Assembly (NCBI GenBank): GCA_024195265.1
Contig: JAJLRJ010000013.1
Coordinates: 19,273,931-19,337,930, forward strand
Source of the DNA: Dendrophyllia cribrosa
Lineage: Eukaryota > Cnidaria > Anthozoa > Scleractinia > Dendrophylliidae
DNA length: 64,000 nucleotides
Direction of reading: 5' to 3'
In this document: piece by piece, positions 54,140 through 57,056 of the stretch
How the letters are laid out: each line of letters starts with the position of its first letter
Position numbering within the stretch: the first letter of the stretch is position 1
Position numbers and translations under genes: made by a program
Notes under the pieces: generated by a model
What the model saw: the letters and a program-made list of their open reading frames with translations, nothing else
Told to the model about the DNA's origin: nothing
The model's database searches: none

Positions 54140-54466
54140 CTTTATTCATTTAAATTTAATTACTATTTACACTGACCCGCAGATAGCCACCGAGCTACGA
54201 GAGACTCGGATACTAGGCCATATACTATTGTAGGTTCTATATGACATGCGTCCTGCATACTGCTAGGAACAGCAATTTCGAAAGCGTCATGTGTGGTGAT
54301 AAATAAAGACGGTTTGATTGTCATTTTTTATTTTCAACACAGAATTGATGATATTCACAAGATGTTGAAAGAGCAATCCAAGTTCCTGAAAGCCATTGGA
54401 CCTGGAAAGGGTGTTGACGAGGGAAATAGAAAACGTATTTTTCGACGGTTCTCGAGGAAACACTAA
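5004..54466 (+). CDS. TRPA1: TRPA1-like ankyrin-repeat cation channel, 29 exons
   Basis: Join: 5004-5108, 9671-9764, 10098-10273, 11785-11892, 12034-12142, 12341-12438, 12696-12743, 21978-22163, 22361-22555, 25006-25092, 26281-26366, 26808-26969, 27266-27380, 28017-28186, 29421-29505, 38777-38833, 39271-39348, 39528-39598, 40637-40796, 41487-41528, 43436-43516, 45462-45628, 46272-46332, 47118-47186, 49617-49793, 50238-50306, 52819-52929, 53083-53192, 54343-54466. Every junction keeps frame and the sum is 3201 nt (1066 aa), near the usual TRPA1 length of about 1100. The protein should be a plasma-membrane, non-selective calcium-permeable channel that responds to chemical or thermal stimuli. 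Residues 42-580 form about 16 ankyrin repeats, many with TPLHIAA-type cores. S1 is about 678-700, S2 747-770, S3 780-799, S4 809-826, S5 834-868, pore loop 875-892 with MTLGELNY, and S6 911-938 running into IGLAVGDI. The ATG is the first in frame after an upstream TAG. Family assignment is firm; activating stimulus is not readable from sequence. Confidence 0.93.
5347..6098 (+). pseudogene. L1-like LINE ORF1 remnant
   Basis: Frames joined by shifts and stops resemble an L1/Tx1-type ORF1 protein: a coiled-coil stretch ([29 protein letters not shown]), then NNLIFHDV and HVEIERAHG, and lastly [21 protein letters not shown]1p is a nucleic-acid chaperone of the retrotransposon. The copy is broken by at least two frameshifts and an in-frame stop after RRTKL. 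Confidence 0.7.
6542..7200. mobile_element. pogo/Tigger-like MITE with TA target duplication
   Basis: Ends CAGTAGAACCCCGCT and its inverse AGCGGGGTTCTACTG, flanked by TA on both sides. Inside are further inverted GTTCGAGTTATC motifs. No transposase is encoded; 659 bp. Confidence 0.85.
7634..8102. mobile_element. MITE with ~190-bp terminal inverted repeats
   Basis: Left end TTTAAAGTGCACCTAACCCC pairs with right end GGGGTTAGGTGCACTTTAA. The arms stay matched for about 190 bp (for example CGTCGCGTTAGTGAGTTATA), so the element could fold almost entirely into one hairpin. Confidence 0.85.
8164..8262. repeat. Near-perfect hairpin at the 5' end of a Penelope-like fragment
   Basis: Arms ATGAGTGACAGCTAGTGAAC and its inverse GTTCACTAGCTGTCACTCAT extend about 44 bp around an AT-rich loop. 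The right arm continues into Penelope-like coding sequence, so the left arm looks like an inverted fragment of the same copy. Confidence 0.85.
8218..9415 (+). pseudogene. Penelope-like element fragment, RT end and GIY-YIG region
   Basis: The broken reading frame shows [14 protein letters not shown] and [14 protein letters not shown] (end of the reverse transcriptase), then [13 protein letters not shown], and later [22 protein letters not shown] sequence of a GIY-YIG nuclease. The region 8564-8869 is the longest open part. Several stops and shifts. The 3' end shows CTGAAGAAGG...CAGCCGAAAT, a hammerhead-like pattern. Confidence 0.75.
9671..9764 (+). CDS. TRPA1: TRPA1-like exon 2, first ankyrin repeat
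   Basis: Encodes [20 protein letters not shown], the first ankyrin repeat. The exon ends in phase 1 and is followed by GCAAGT, not GT. The next exon completes the codon to give VDVNA, so the GC donor is required by the reading frame. Confidence 0.9.
10098..10273 (+). CDS. TRPA1: TRPA1-like exon 3, ankyrin repeats 2-3
   Basis: Carries two ankyrin cores, [12 protein letters not shown] and [12 protein letters not shown]. Acceptor TTTCGCAG, donor GTGAGG, ending in phase 0. Confidence 0.92.
10274..11300. other. Intron 3 DNA without recognised features
   Basis: AT-rich intronic sequence with a short TTGATT-rich stretch near 10555-10580. I see no gene or RNA. Confidence 0.5.
11309..11456. repeat. 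Inverted repeat, probable small MITE
   Basis: ACAAATTTATGCATAGCATTG is matched inverted by CAATGCTATGCATAAATTTG about 110 bp away, inside intron 3. Confidence 0.65.
11492..11526. repeat. Poly(G) tract of 35
   Basis: An uninterrupted run of 35 G, followed by G-rich sequence, in intron 3. It lies just outside a small inverted repeat. Confidence 0.95.
11785..11892 (+). CDS. TRPA1: TRPA1-like exon 4, ankyrin repeat 4
   Basis: Encodes [20 protein letters not shown]. Acceptor TCCATAG, donor GTAAGA, phase 0 at both ends. Confidence 0.92.
12034..12142 (+). CDS. TRPA1: TRPA1-like exon 5, ankyrin repeat 5
   Basis: Encodes [20 protein letters not shown], a divergent ankyrin repeat lacking the usual TPLH His. 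Acceptor TGCCTAG, donor GTAAAT, ending in phase 1. Confidence 0.9.
12341..12438 (+). CDS. TRPA1: TRPA1-like exon 6, ankyrin repeat 6 start
   Basis: Encodes [18 protein letters not shown]. Acceptor CATCTCAG, donor GTAAGA, enters in phase 1 and leaves in phase 0. Confidence 0.92.
12696..12743 (+). CDS. TRPA1: TRPA1-like exon 7, 16-codon microexon
   Basis: Encodes [16 protein letters not shown], the second half of ankyrin repeat 6. Acceptor TTTCCTCAG, donor GTAAAA, phase 0 at both ends. Without it repeat 6 would be incomplete, which supports this small exon. The next intron is 9.2 kb. Confidence 0.85.
13014..13745 (-). repeat. Tandem array 1 of a ~68-bp repeat (intron 7)
   Basis: About eleven units, each with TTCAGAAATTCTGATCCCCC, then CGTCAGTTAACCGAACAAAA and CAGCTATATACATCTAATTC. 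Units are close to each other but not identical. The same unit recurs inverted at 20040-21125. Confidence 0.95.
14089..14694. mobile_element. MITE with long TIRs and TTAA ends
   Basis: Flanked by TTAA, ends TTAAGGTGGCT and AGCCACCTTAA. The arms match for about 200 bp, including AAGACACCCTTAATTTTAGC against GCTAAATTTAAGGGTGTCTT. It could fold into a long hairpin. Confidence 0.85.
15013..15310. mobile_element. MITE family M1, copy 1
   Basis: Ends TACACCTTATTGAAGAAACG and, inverted, CGTTTCTTCTATTTGGTGTA. Interior shared with a second copy at 44192-44480 (AAGCATAAACCATGAAC at both ends, ACCGAATGGGATT). Confidence 0.9.
15568..16128. mobile_element. TIR element containing a LINE-tail-like insertion
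   Basis: GACAGCCCTCCCCCCCGAG at the left is matched inverted by CTCGGGGGGAGGGTTGTC at the right. Inside, (CATA)5 followed by CTTTATTTGATAAG at 15931-15960 looks like the 3' end of a - strand retroelement. Confidence 0.5.
16130..17680. other. Intron 7 spacer without recognised features
   Basis: Mixed AT-rich DNA. A CpG-containing patch at 16960-17110 includes ACATGGCGGG, but I cannot support a gene there. Confidence 0.4.
17682..18303. mobile_element. TIR element with three poly(C) runs
   Basis: GGGCCATTCCATTGAATATC is matched inverted by GATATTAAATGGAATGGCCC. Poly(C) runs of 14, 25 and 26 sit inside at 17709, 18001 and 18223. Same family as 749-994. Confidence 0.8.
18326..18404. repeat. Perfect short hairpin with splice-donor-like sequence on both strands
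   Basis: AAACAAATCGACAGGTAAGA is matched inverted by TCTTACCTGTCGATTTGTTT. CAG|GTAAGA, a consensus 5' splice site, therefore occurs on both strands within the stem. Confidence 0.9.
19330..20039. other. Intron 7 spacer before the inverted array
   Basis: AT-rich DNA with a short palindrome around TACATGTACATTGTACATGTA at 19378-19398. No gene supported. Confidence 0.4.
20040..21125 (+). repeat. Tandem array 2 of the ~68-bp repeat, inverted to array 1
   Basis: Units read GGGGGGATCAGAATTTCTGA, then AGCTGTTTTTGTTCGGTTAA. The core 20455-21100 has about nine clean units; the left 400 bp holds degenerate ones. A 21-G run at 20434-20454 begins the clean part. Confidence 0.95.
21978..22163 (+). CDS. 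TRPA1: TRPA1-like exon 8, ankyrin repeats 7-8
   Basis: Encodes [19 protein letters not shown] and then [14 protein letters not shown]. Acceptor TTTTCTAG, donor GTAAAC, phase 0 at both ends. Confidence 0.93.
22361..22555 (+). CDS. TRPA1: TRPA1-like exon 9, ankyrin repeats 9-10
   Basis: Encodes [20 protein letters not shown] and [14 protein letters not shown]. Acceptor CTCCTTTTAG, donor GTAAAA, phase 0. Confidence 0.93.
23146..24893. mobile_element. TTAA-type TIR element in intron 9, split by a retroinsertion
   Basis: Left end TTAGCCCTTGGACGTACAC and the inverse of right end GTACGCCCGAGGGTTAA agree. Both ends carry C/G-rich subterminal runs (25 C at 24844). A poly(A)-tailed insertion occupies 23552-24669. 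Confidence 0.6.
23552..24669 (-). mobile_element. Poly(A)-tailed retroinsertion with 15-bp target duplication
   Basis: GACCTCATGCTACTT flanks it on both sides (23537-23551 and 24670-24684) and a run of T starts at the left boundary, so the insert is a - strand retrotransposed copy of about 1.1 kb. The source is not recognised; it may be a 5'-truncated LINE. Confidence 0.85.
25006..25092 (+). CDS. TRPA1: TRPA1-like exon 10, ankyrin repeat 11 start
   Basis: Encodes [17 protein letters not shown]. Acceptor TTATTTTTAG, donor GTATAT, phase 0. A GATA microsatellite starts within about 10 bp of the donor. Confidence 0.92.
25099..25197 (+). repeat. (GATA)n microsatellite
   Basis: About 24 GATA units with few interruptions, 7 bp after the exon 10 donor and next to the 3' end of a - strand LINE. 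Confidence 0.97.
25240..25985 (-). pseudogene. Non-LTR retrotransposon RT fragment
   Basis: Two open segments: [20 protein letters not shown] (RT thumb region) and, downstream, [20 protein letters not shown] with HGMTPEYL and [15 protein letters not shown]. These are typical of the C-terminal RT region of CR1/Jockey-type LINEs. Stops lie between, so the copy is dead. Confidence 0.8.
26281..26366 (+). CDS. TRPA1: TRPA1-like exon 11, ankyrin repeats 11-12
   Basis: Encodes [17 protein letters not shown] then DTPLHIAAR. The donor is GTACGC inside CTGCTCG|GTACGC; the codon is completed by exon 12 ([10 protein letters not shown]). Confidence 0.92.
26808..26969 (+). CDS. TRPA1: TRPA1-like exon 12, ankyrin repeats 12-13
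   Basis: Encodes [15 protein letters not shown] and [20 protein letters not shown]. Acceptor TTCTTTTTAG, donor GTAGTA, ending in phase 2. Confidence 0.93.
27266..27380 (+). CDS. TRPA1: TRPA1-like exon 13, ankyrin repeat 14
   Basis: Encodes [20 protein letters not shown]. Acceptor GTTATTAG, donor GTAAGT, ending in phase 0. Confidence 0.93.
27566..27653 (+). pseudogene. tRNA-Leu (CAG) pseudogene
   Basis: GATGGCCGAGCGGTCAAAGG and CGCTGTGTTCAGGTCGC match tRNA-Leu D arm and anticodon arm with anticodon CAG, and the 3' side ends CCCACTCCTGACA. The acceptor stem pairs with one mismatch (GTCAAGA/TCCTGAC). The B box is broken (GGGTTCTAACTGCCC), so it is probably inactive. Confidence 0.75.
28017..28186 (+). 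CDS. TRPA1: TRPA1-like exon 14, ankyrin repeats 15-16
   Basis: Encodes [20 protein letters not shown] and [15 protein letters not shown], the last ankyrin repeats. Acceptor GTGCTCAG, donor GTAAGT, ending in phase 2. Confidence 0.93.
28553..28950. mobile_element. TIR element with 23-G run
   Basis: TTAACCCGGGG...AATACTCC at the left is matched inverted by GGGAGTAACCCCGG at the right. Interior contains GTGTGCCGCG and, inverted, CGCGGCACATACC. No coding capacity. Confidence 0.65.
29003..29186. mobile_element. MITE with TIR TTAGTATATACTGAAACAGTG
   Basis: The end sequence TTAGTATATACTGAAACAGT is matched inverted by ACTGTTTCAGTATATACTAA. 184 bp, in intron 14. Confidence 0.9.
29421..29505 (+). CDS. 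TRPA1: TRPA1-like exon 15, linker
   Basis: Encodes [18 protein letters not shown] and KMPDVAE, the start of the linker between ankyrin repeats and channel. This aligns by eye with the vertebrate linker that carries electrophile-sensing cysteines, none of which occur in this exon. Donor GTACAA. Confidence 0.9.
29941..30379. mobile_element. MITE with TTA target duplication and interleaved inverted repeats
   Basis: Ends GGCCCCGTTTACACGGGTCC and GGACCCGTGTAAACGGGGCC, flanked by TTA. Within it, arms A (29941-30049) and A' (30178-30287) alternate with B (30050-30177) and B' (30288-30379). A 3-bp TTA duplication and GC-rich TIRs fit PIF/Harbinger MITEs. Confidence 0.85.
30832..32120 (-). pseudogene. 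DIRS tyrosine recombinase ORF, frameshifted
   Basis: The N-terminal half (32120-31530) has a SAM-like core-binding domain ([17 protein letters not shown]). The catalytic half (from about 31545) has the first Arg in [16 protein letters not shown] with catalytic His and Arg, and FKKFYYRP with the nucleophilic Tyr. A one-base loss in the G run near 31548 puts the halves in different frames. Confidence 0.9.
32125..34605 (-). pseudogene. DIRS reverse transcriptase/RNase H ORF, interrupted
   Basis: RT motifs in order: [40 protein letters not shown] and the catalytic IYLDDFLL. RNase H follows ([34 protein letters not shown]), then [16 protein letters not shown] in a new frame after a one-base shift near 33055. 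A MITE splits the C-terminal part, which resumes with [20 protein letters not shown] and [13 protein letters not shown]. Confidence 0.92.
32204..32836. mobile_element. Foldback MITE inserted in the DIRS RT/RNase H ORF
   Basis: The interrupted ORF resumes on either side. Arms match inverted over much of the length: CACGTGACATGTCACGTGACC at both ends of the core (32325 and 32684) and CGTTTGGAATGATTGTCC against GGACACTCATTCCAAACG. Confidence 0.8.
34473..35665 (-). pseudogene. DIRS gag-like ORF, frameshifted
   Basis: An N-terminal part at 35665-35429 ([18 protein letters not shown]...) and a main part at 35294-34473 lie in different frames; a local direct duplication (TTGTGTTGACCCGGCGGCT twice, 35333-35405) lies between them. 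The C-terminus is Arg/Gly/Ser-rich ([16 protein letters not shown]), expected for nucleic-acid binding. It overlaps the RT ORF by about 130 bp. Confidence 0.8.
36237..36281. repeat. Short hairpin
   Basis: AAACCGCGTCTTTCAA is matched inverted by TTGAAAGACGCGGTTT with an 11-12-base loop, between copies b and c. Confidence 0.85.
36320..37035 (+). repeat. Dispersed repeat, copy c, with a MITE insertion
   Basis: Matches copy a from about 2960 back to 2396 in reverse. It is interrupted at 36854-37016 by a MITE and resumes GTCCTAAAATCGGGGC. Confidence 0.85.
36854..37016. mobile_element. MITE with TTG target duplication
   Basis: Ends GGGCCTGGTCGCACTATAGT and inverse ACTGTAGTGCGACCAGGCCC, flanked by TTG. 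Copy a gives the empty site. The 3-bp duplication suggests a PIF/Harbinger relative. Confidence 0.9.
37506..37654. repeat. Long hairpin, foldback MITE
   Basis: CATCAGATTTCCAAACACC is matched inverted by GGTGTTTGGAAATCTGATG around a loop with CGAGGCGCAGCCGAG; arms reach about 65 bp each. Confidence 0.88.
38281..38645. mobile_element. MITE with TIR TATCCCC...TTGCAAAGAGCAGCTTGAAA
   Basis: TTGCAAAGAGCAGCTTGAAA at the left is matched inverted by TTTCAAGCTGCTCTTTGCAA at the right. It contains a 10-bp minisatellite (CACTTCGTTG variants) at 38514-38565. Confidence 0.85.
38777..38833 (+). CDS. TRPA1: TRPA1-like exon 16, linker
   Basis: Encodes [19 protein letters not shown], including Cys614, which aligns by eye with human Cys641. 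Acceptor TTTTTTCAG, donor GTAGGT. A very G-rich tract begins a few bases into the intron. Confidence 0.87.
38848..38895 (+). repeat. G-rich tract immediately after the exon 16 donor
   Basis: Repeated GGGGGA units form several runs of four or more G, starting 15 bases into intron 16, with clear potential for G-quadruplex in the RNA. Confidence 0.95.
39271..39348 (+). CDS. TRPA1: TRPA1-like exon 17, linker
   Basis: Encodes [12 protein letters not shown] and [11 protein letters not shown], matching the YNF-type strand of the TRPA1 linker. Donor GTAAGA, phase 0. Confidence 0.87.
39528..39598 (+). CDS. TRPA1: TRPA1-like exon 18, pre-S1 region
   Basis: Encodes [17 protein letters not shown]. The HPVC...KW pattern is typical of the pre-S1 region. 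Lys676 aligns by eye with human Lys710. Donor GTAAGT, ending in phase 2. Confidence 0.9.
39789..40093. mobile_element. MITE family M2, copy 1
   Basis: Left TTAATTGAGTGTCGTAG and right inverse CGAGACTCAATTGAAAACCA; AGAGCG/AGAGTG-type ends. Other copies at 46679-46977 and 61316-61568. Confidence 0.75.
40637..40796 (+). CDS. TRPA1: TRPA1-like exon 19, transmembrane segment S1
   Basis: Encodes [20 protein letters not shown], the first membrane helix, then a Cys-rich extracellular S1-S2 loop ([12 protein letters not shown]). Acceptor TCTAACAG, donor GTAAGT. Confidence 0.93.
41487..41528 (+). CDS. TRPA1: TRPA1-like exon 20, S1-S2 loop microexon
   Basis: Fourteen codons, [14 protein letters not shown], hydrophilic with N-glycosylation sequons. 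Acceptor CTCTACAG, donor GTAACA, phase 0 at both ends. Being symmetric it could be skipped without frame loss. Confidence 0.78.
41850..42995 (+). repeat. 1.1-kb dispersed repeat, copy 1 (intron 20)
   Basis: Aligns along its whole length with 58489-59670 in direct orientation, for example GGTGAAAGGTCGGAAGCACA and CTGAGTATCCCTTAATTAG. No coding capacity recognised. Confidence 0.9.
43021..43300. mobile_element. Probable MITE in intron 20
   Basis: CGAAAAATACCATAATA is matched inverted by TATTATGGTATTTTTCG; the next bases on both sides include GTGCAGG/CCTGCAC. Confidence 0.7.
43436..43516 (+). CDS. TRPA1: TRPA1-like exon 21, transmembrane segment S2
   Basis: Encodes [20 protein letters not shown] and QLIRQ. 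Acceptor ACATGTAG, donor GTGAGG, phase 0. Confidence 0.92.
43988..44145. mobile_element. MITE inserted in the LINE, TA ends
   Basis: TAGAGCGTTTTCACTCACGT is matched inverted by ACGTCAAGTGAAAACGCTCTA, with TA on both sides. Confidence 0.85.
44192..44480. mobile_element. MITE family M1, copy 2, inserted in the LINE
   Basis: Same family as 15013-15310. Ends TACACCAAATTGAAG and CTTCAATTTGGTGTA. LINE coding sequence continues on both sides, so insertion was into a TA. Confidence 0.9.
45108..45300. repeat. Hairpin element with lopsided GGCGTTC repeats
   Basis: GAACATTGTTCTCACCC at the left is matched inverted by GGGTGAGAACAATGTTC at the right; a nested pair is TGCTTAACCCTAAATA and TATTTAGGGTTAAGCA. 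The right end has GGCGTTC repeated about five to six times, the left only one to two. Confidence 0.9.
45462..45628 (+). CDS. TRPA1: TRPA1-like exon 22, S3 and S4
   Basis: Encodes [18 protein letters not shown] (S3) and [18 protein letters not shown] (S4). S4 lacks the regular basic spacing of voltage sensors, as expected for TRPA1. Donor GTTAGT, ending in phase 2. Confidence 0.94.
45898..45933. repeat. (AT)n microsatellite
   Basis: About 16 AT units after an (AC)n stretch in intron 22. Confidence 0.95.
46272..46332 (+). CDS. TRPA1: TRPA1-like exon 23, S4-S5 linker and S5 start
   Basis: Encodes [20 protein letters not shown]. Acceptor TTCCTTCAG, donor GTATTT. Confidence 0.92.
46520..46612 (+). 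repeat. 18-bp minisatellite
   Basis: Units such as GTTAGTATTGTAAGCAAC repeat about five times in intron 23. Confidence 0.9.
46679..46977. mobile_element. MITE family M2, copy 2
   Basis: AGAGCGGTTTTAAATTGAGT at the left, ACTCAACTGAAAAGTGCTCT at the right. Interior GCGATTGCTTTGGTTTT shared with the other copies. Confidence 0.85.
47118..47186 (+). CDS. TRPA1: TRPA1-like exon 24, S5
   Basis: Encodes [19 protein letters not shown], the core of S5, ending MYSE. Long polypyrimidine acceptor, donor GTAGGT, phase 0. Confidence 0.93.
47610..48950. mobile_element. Non-autonomous element in intron 24
   Basis: Starts with a long hairpin (CGTGATATCGCCTAAT ... ATTAGGCGATATCACG, 47636-47704). TTATAATTCAACACATTGAT occurs at 47730 and 47910, and inverted (ATCAATGTGTTGAATTATAA) at 48888. 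No coding capacity. Confidence 0.65.
49617..49793 (+). CDS. TRPA1: TRPA1-like exon 25, pore loop and S6
   Basis: Encodes the pore helix and filter [16 protein letters not shown], then S6 ([18 protein letters not shown]). Glu889 occupies the place of human Asp915, the acidic filter residue. Acceptor TTCCACAG, donor GTATGA. Confidence 0.94.
50238..50306 (+). CDS. TRPA1: TRPA1-like exon 26, S6 end and TRP-like helix
   Basis: Encodes [20 protein letters not shown], the conserved segment after S6. Acceptor ATCAACAG, donor GTATAA, phase 0. Confidence 0.94.
50442..51806 (-). mobile_element. Internally deleted Ty3/gypsy-type LTR retrotransposon
   Basis: Short direct LTRs at 50442-50543 and 51703-51806 (TGTAAAGATC...TTACA), flanked by a 5-bp duplication ATAAG. 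On the - strand, next to the 5' LTR, is a TGGTACCAGGAG primer-site-like sequence, then a gag-like start ([20 protein letters not shown] at 51674) and, at the other end, an integrase-tail-like region (50671-51048). Most of pol is missing. The LTRs differ at roughly a dozen sites. Confidence 0.88.
52169..52444. repeat. Inverted pair of tRNA-like SINE units
   Basis: Outer arms ATATAACGTAGTAGGTGAAA and TTTCACCTACTACGTTATAT match inverted. Each arm carries a tRNA-derived promoter: - strand 52282-52212 and + strand 52340-52402, with TAGTGGTTATCGCGTCTGCC and GGGTTCGAATCC boxes. They resemble tRNA-Val-type A and B boxes. Confidence 0.85.
52588..52645. repeat. GC-rich palindrome
   Basis: GGAGACTGGGGAGAGAGGGC and GCCCCCTTTCCCCAGTCTCC form a compact hairpin in intron 26. 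Confidence 0.85.
52819..52929 (+). CDS. TRPA1: TRPA1-like exon 27, C-terminal helix
   Basis: Encodes [20 protein letters not shown], matching the conserved post-TRP helix of TRPA1. Acceptor TATTCAAG, donor GTCAGT. Confidence 0.9.
53083..53192 (+). CDS. TRPA1: TRPA1-like exon 28, C-terminal region
   Basis: Encodes [19 protein letters not shown] and [15 protein letters not shown]. Acceptor ACCTCTCAG, donor GTACAA, ending in phase 2. Confidence 0.86.
53776..53914. mobile_element. MITE in intron 28
   Basis: ATATGTTGTAGTTAATTTTT is matched inverted by AAAAATTAACTACAACATAT; 139 bp. Confidence 0.9.
54108..54235 (-). repeat. LINE 3' tail fragment with (TTG)n
   Basis: (CAA)9-10 followed by CTTTATTCATTTAAATTTAA, that is, AATAAAG(TTG)n on the - strand. 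A similar tail is at 45669-45690. Confidence 0.7.
54343..54466 (+). CDS. TRPA1: TRPA1-like exon 29, C-terminus and stop
   Basis: Encodes [19 protein letters not shown], likely the end of the C-terminal coiled coil, then a very basic tail ([13 protein letters not shown]) and TAA at 54464-54466. Confidence 0.88.
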
Positions 54467-54640
54467 GGTTCGTCCCGTTTGGAGTTCACGGAACGGGTTT
54501 AGGGACGCCCGAAAGTAGCTTGTATAGTTCTCGTAAATTAGTCTTGACTCTTTCACTGGGATTACACAATTTAAATAAGAAAGGTAAAACGAAATGAATT
54601 CTGGTAGTTGTAGTAAAATTACGTCATCATGAAAATTTCC

Positions 54641-55190
54641 AATTGGATAGTCACATTTAAGGATTTCATCCACAAACTCAGAAGTTAGAACCACCTTGTA
54701 CAGTATAATAAACAGTACCACAGGAAAATACTGCTCAGTAGCTTTCATTTGAATGGTCACATTTAAGGGTTTCATCCACAGACTCAAAAGCTAGAACCAT
54801 CTTGTGCAGCATACATAAACAGCACTACGGCAAAGTACTGCTCAGTAGCTTTCATTTGAATGGTCACATTTAAGGGTTTCATCCATAGACTCAAAAGTTA
54901 GAACCACCTTGTGCAGCATAATATAAACACTACCACGAAAAAGTACTGCTCAATAGCTTGCAATTGAATATATAAGCAGCACTAGGGGACAGTACTGCTC
55001 AAACTAGAGCTTGCAATTGAATGGTGACACCTAAGCCTTTTATTCACAGACTCAAAAAGTTAGAACCACCTTGTACAGCATAATAAACAGTACCACAGGA
55101 AAGTACTGCTCGATAGCTTTCATTTGAATGCCACACTTTAGGGTTTCATCCACTGACTTAAAAGTTAAAAGTTAAGCATAATTAGCGGCA
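54641..55190 (-). repeat. Tandem array of a ~110-bp repeat downstream of the TRPA1-like gene
   Basis: About five diverged units share TCATCCACAGACTCAAAAG and CACCTTGTACAGCATAATAA cores. The same unit in opposite orientation occurs at 58390-58490 and 59690-60200, and weak single copies at 37080-37190 and 40270-40400. The unit oriented - reads GAGTCTGTGGATGAAATCC. Confidence 0.85.
54707..54712 (+). terminator. Candidate polyadenylation signal for the TRPA1-like gene
   Basis: AATAAA occurs about 240 bp after the stop codon. It lies inside a unit of a tandem repeat, and a second AATAAA occurs near 55083, so transcript ends may vary. Confidence 0.35.
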
Positions 55191-55525
55191 CCACAGTGAA
55201 TGAGTGGACGTTTTTCAGAAAATGTAGTATTCGCAATGTTGTATTCACGAATTGTGCTGAAATAGGCGAAGTAAGAAATGTACCTTATAACCCTATTTTG
55301 CTGTAATAAAAAATAGAATTTAAAGCAAAGAGTAAACAATAAACGTTCTTTTGCCCAAACTGCCCCAATATTCCTTCCTTCGCTCCTTATCACTTCTCTT
55401 CTCTTCTCATCCCTTCCCTTCCCTTCTTTTTATTTTTCTTCTTTTCTCCTCCCCTTCCTCTCTTCTCTTTTTTTCTCTTGTTCTTTTCTTTTCTCATCTC
55501 TTTTCGTCTCCACTCCCACTCGGTT

Positions 55526-55880
55526 AGGTCAGTTGGTAGACCGCTGGTCCGCTGAGCGGGAGGTCGCGGGTTCGAATCCTGGCCGGATCAACACTCAGGG
55601 TCTTAAAATAACTGAGGACCGAGGTGCTGCCTATGCTATGACATCTGCAAATGGTTGGACCTTCACGTGACTCGAATGACCAAGTAGAAATTGCGGACAT
55701 GTCTTAGACGGGAACGTAAAAGACGCACTGATGACGTATGAAAACTTTGGCTGTGACCATCCCCAGTGTCATACATTCGTTCATGGGGGAGATGAGATTA
55801 ACGATGGAGTGATAGCGGTTGCCTGAGGCGCCTTCATCAGTTGACAACCGATCTCATTCCAAAAGACATGTGATACTGTG
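55526..55880 (+). mobile_element. tRNA-derived SINE
   Basis: GGTCAGTTGGTAGACCGCTG (A box) and CGCGGGTTCGAATCCTGGCC (B box) mark a tRNA-like head; about 280 bp of tail follow, ending near CGCTATATAACTCATATATT. Polymerase III transcription is expected from family knowledge. Confidence 0.75.
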
Positions 55881-55964
55881 CGCTATATAACTCATATATT
55901 CAATCTTCTATTTATTCTCTTCTCTTCTCTTTCTTTATACTTTCTTCCCTTCTCTTCGTTTGTT

Positions 55965-56262
55965 TTCTTTCTCTTCTCCTTCCTTTTCTCTATTTTCCTT
56001 TCTTCTTCCAACAATAATTGAGGTGTCCGGGGCTCGATTAAGGTCCGTGGAATCTTGGGAAGAAAGTAACACTTGCATGTAGAGTCATTATTATTTTGAA
56101 ATGATAGTTTTAACACCGTTAACAAATGTCATTTGAATTTTTGTGGTGGTGCTTAACTTTTGCTCCGATACAAGCAACTTCGCGGCAGGATGTATTTTTT
56201 TCTCAAGCAAAACGTGAAAACTAACACCCTCAAAAGGACGTATTTGTTGACTGATTGTACAA
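55965..56262. repeat. Left arm of a distant inverted repeat flanking the protease gene
   Basis: Matches 63412-63700 in reverse over about 290 bp, for example GTTTTAACACCGTTAACAAA against TTTGTCAACGGTGTTAAAAC-like sequence, and TCTATTTTCCTTTC against GAAAGGAAAATAGA. Confidence 0.9.
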
Positions 56263-56776
56263 TACAGAACATCCTCTGATAGCGAACGTACGAGTTTATA
56301 TAAAAAGCCAAATTTCCCCAAAACTGCGGAAAGTTAACCGTTCTCGCCATAAATAAAGTGCGTTGCTCTAAAAGTAGCAACCACTAAATGCAAACTCGTT
56401 ACCTTATGAGGTTGAAGTGGAGAACCGAAACCATATGGTCTTTCCTGAATCGTATAGTGGCATAAACAAAACAGTCGCTAGACTGGTAAACTAATTACCA
56501 AATGGAGGTAATATTAATATATATCGAGCTCCAGACTCAAACAACTCGCAGATATAAAGCGGAACGAATCGATAATGTAAACACAGCTTTGACTCTGAGA
56601 CAAATTTCAAAGTTACAGAGCTTTCATTGAAGCTTAAACTCTCTCTGCTAAACTTGGATCTACATATAGCAGGTAAGACATTAACGGTCAACATATCATT
56701 TCAGATCCTATCACTTCAAAGAGAGAAAAAAAAATTGAATCCTCTCTGTTTAAATCAACATGAAAACAACCCAATA

Positions 56777-56946
56777 CAGTGGAACCCCGTTAATACGGTC
56801 ACCAACGGGCCATGAAAATTTGGCCGTATTAACGGGGTGGCCGCATTAACGGGGTTTCATTATAAGAAAATGTATGGGTGCGCGTTTCGCCGGGACAAAA
56901 AAAAGTGACCGTAATAACGAGGTGACCGTAAGGCGGGGTTCCACTG
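56777..56946. mobile_element. pogo/Tigger-like MITE, TA ends
   Basis: CAGTGGAACCCCG and CGGGGTTCCACTG at the ends, flanked by TA. Interior has GGCCGTATTAACGGGG motifs. Related to 6542-7200. Confidence 0.87.
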
Positions 56947-57019
56947 TATTCGAAAAAGCAAAACTGTAAAGGAAGATATAAGAGGTCAAACACTAAAATG
57001 ACAAAATCACAGGAAAGGT

Positions 57020-57055
<36 letters not shown>
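57020..57055. repeat. Poly(G) tract of 36
   Basis: The longest homopolymer in the window, between the two host genes. Confidence 0.95.

Positions 57056-57056
<1 letters not shown>

Noticed and set aside
56091..56321. 76-aa - strand ORF whose end is also open in the inverted copy at 63421-63586
   Set aside because: Between the two copies amino-acid-changing differences outnumber silent ones, so the ORF is not under protein-level constraint.
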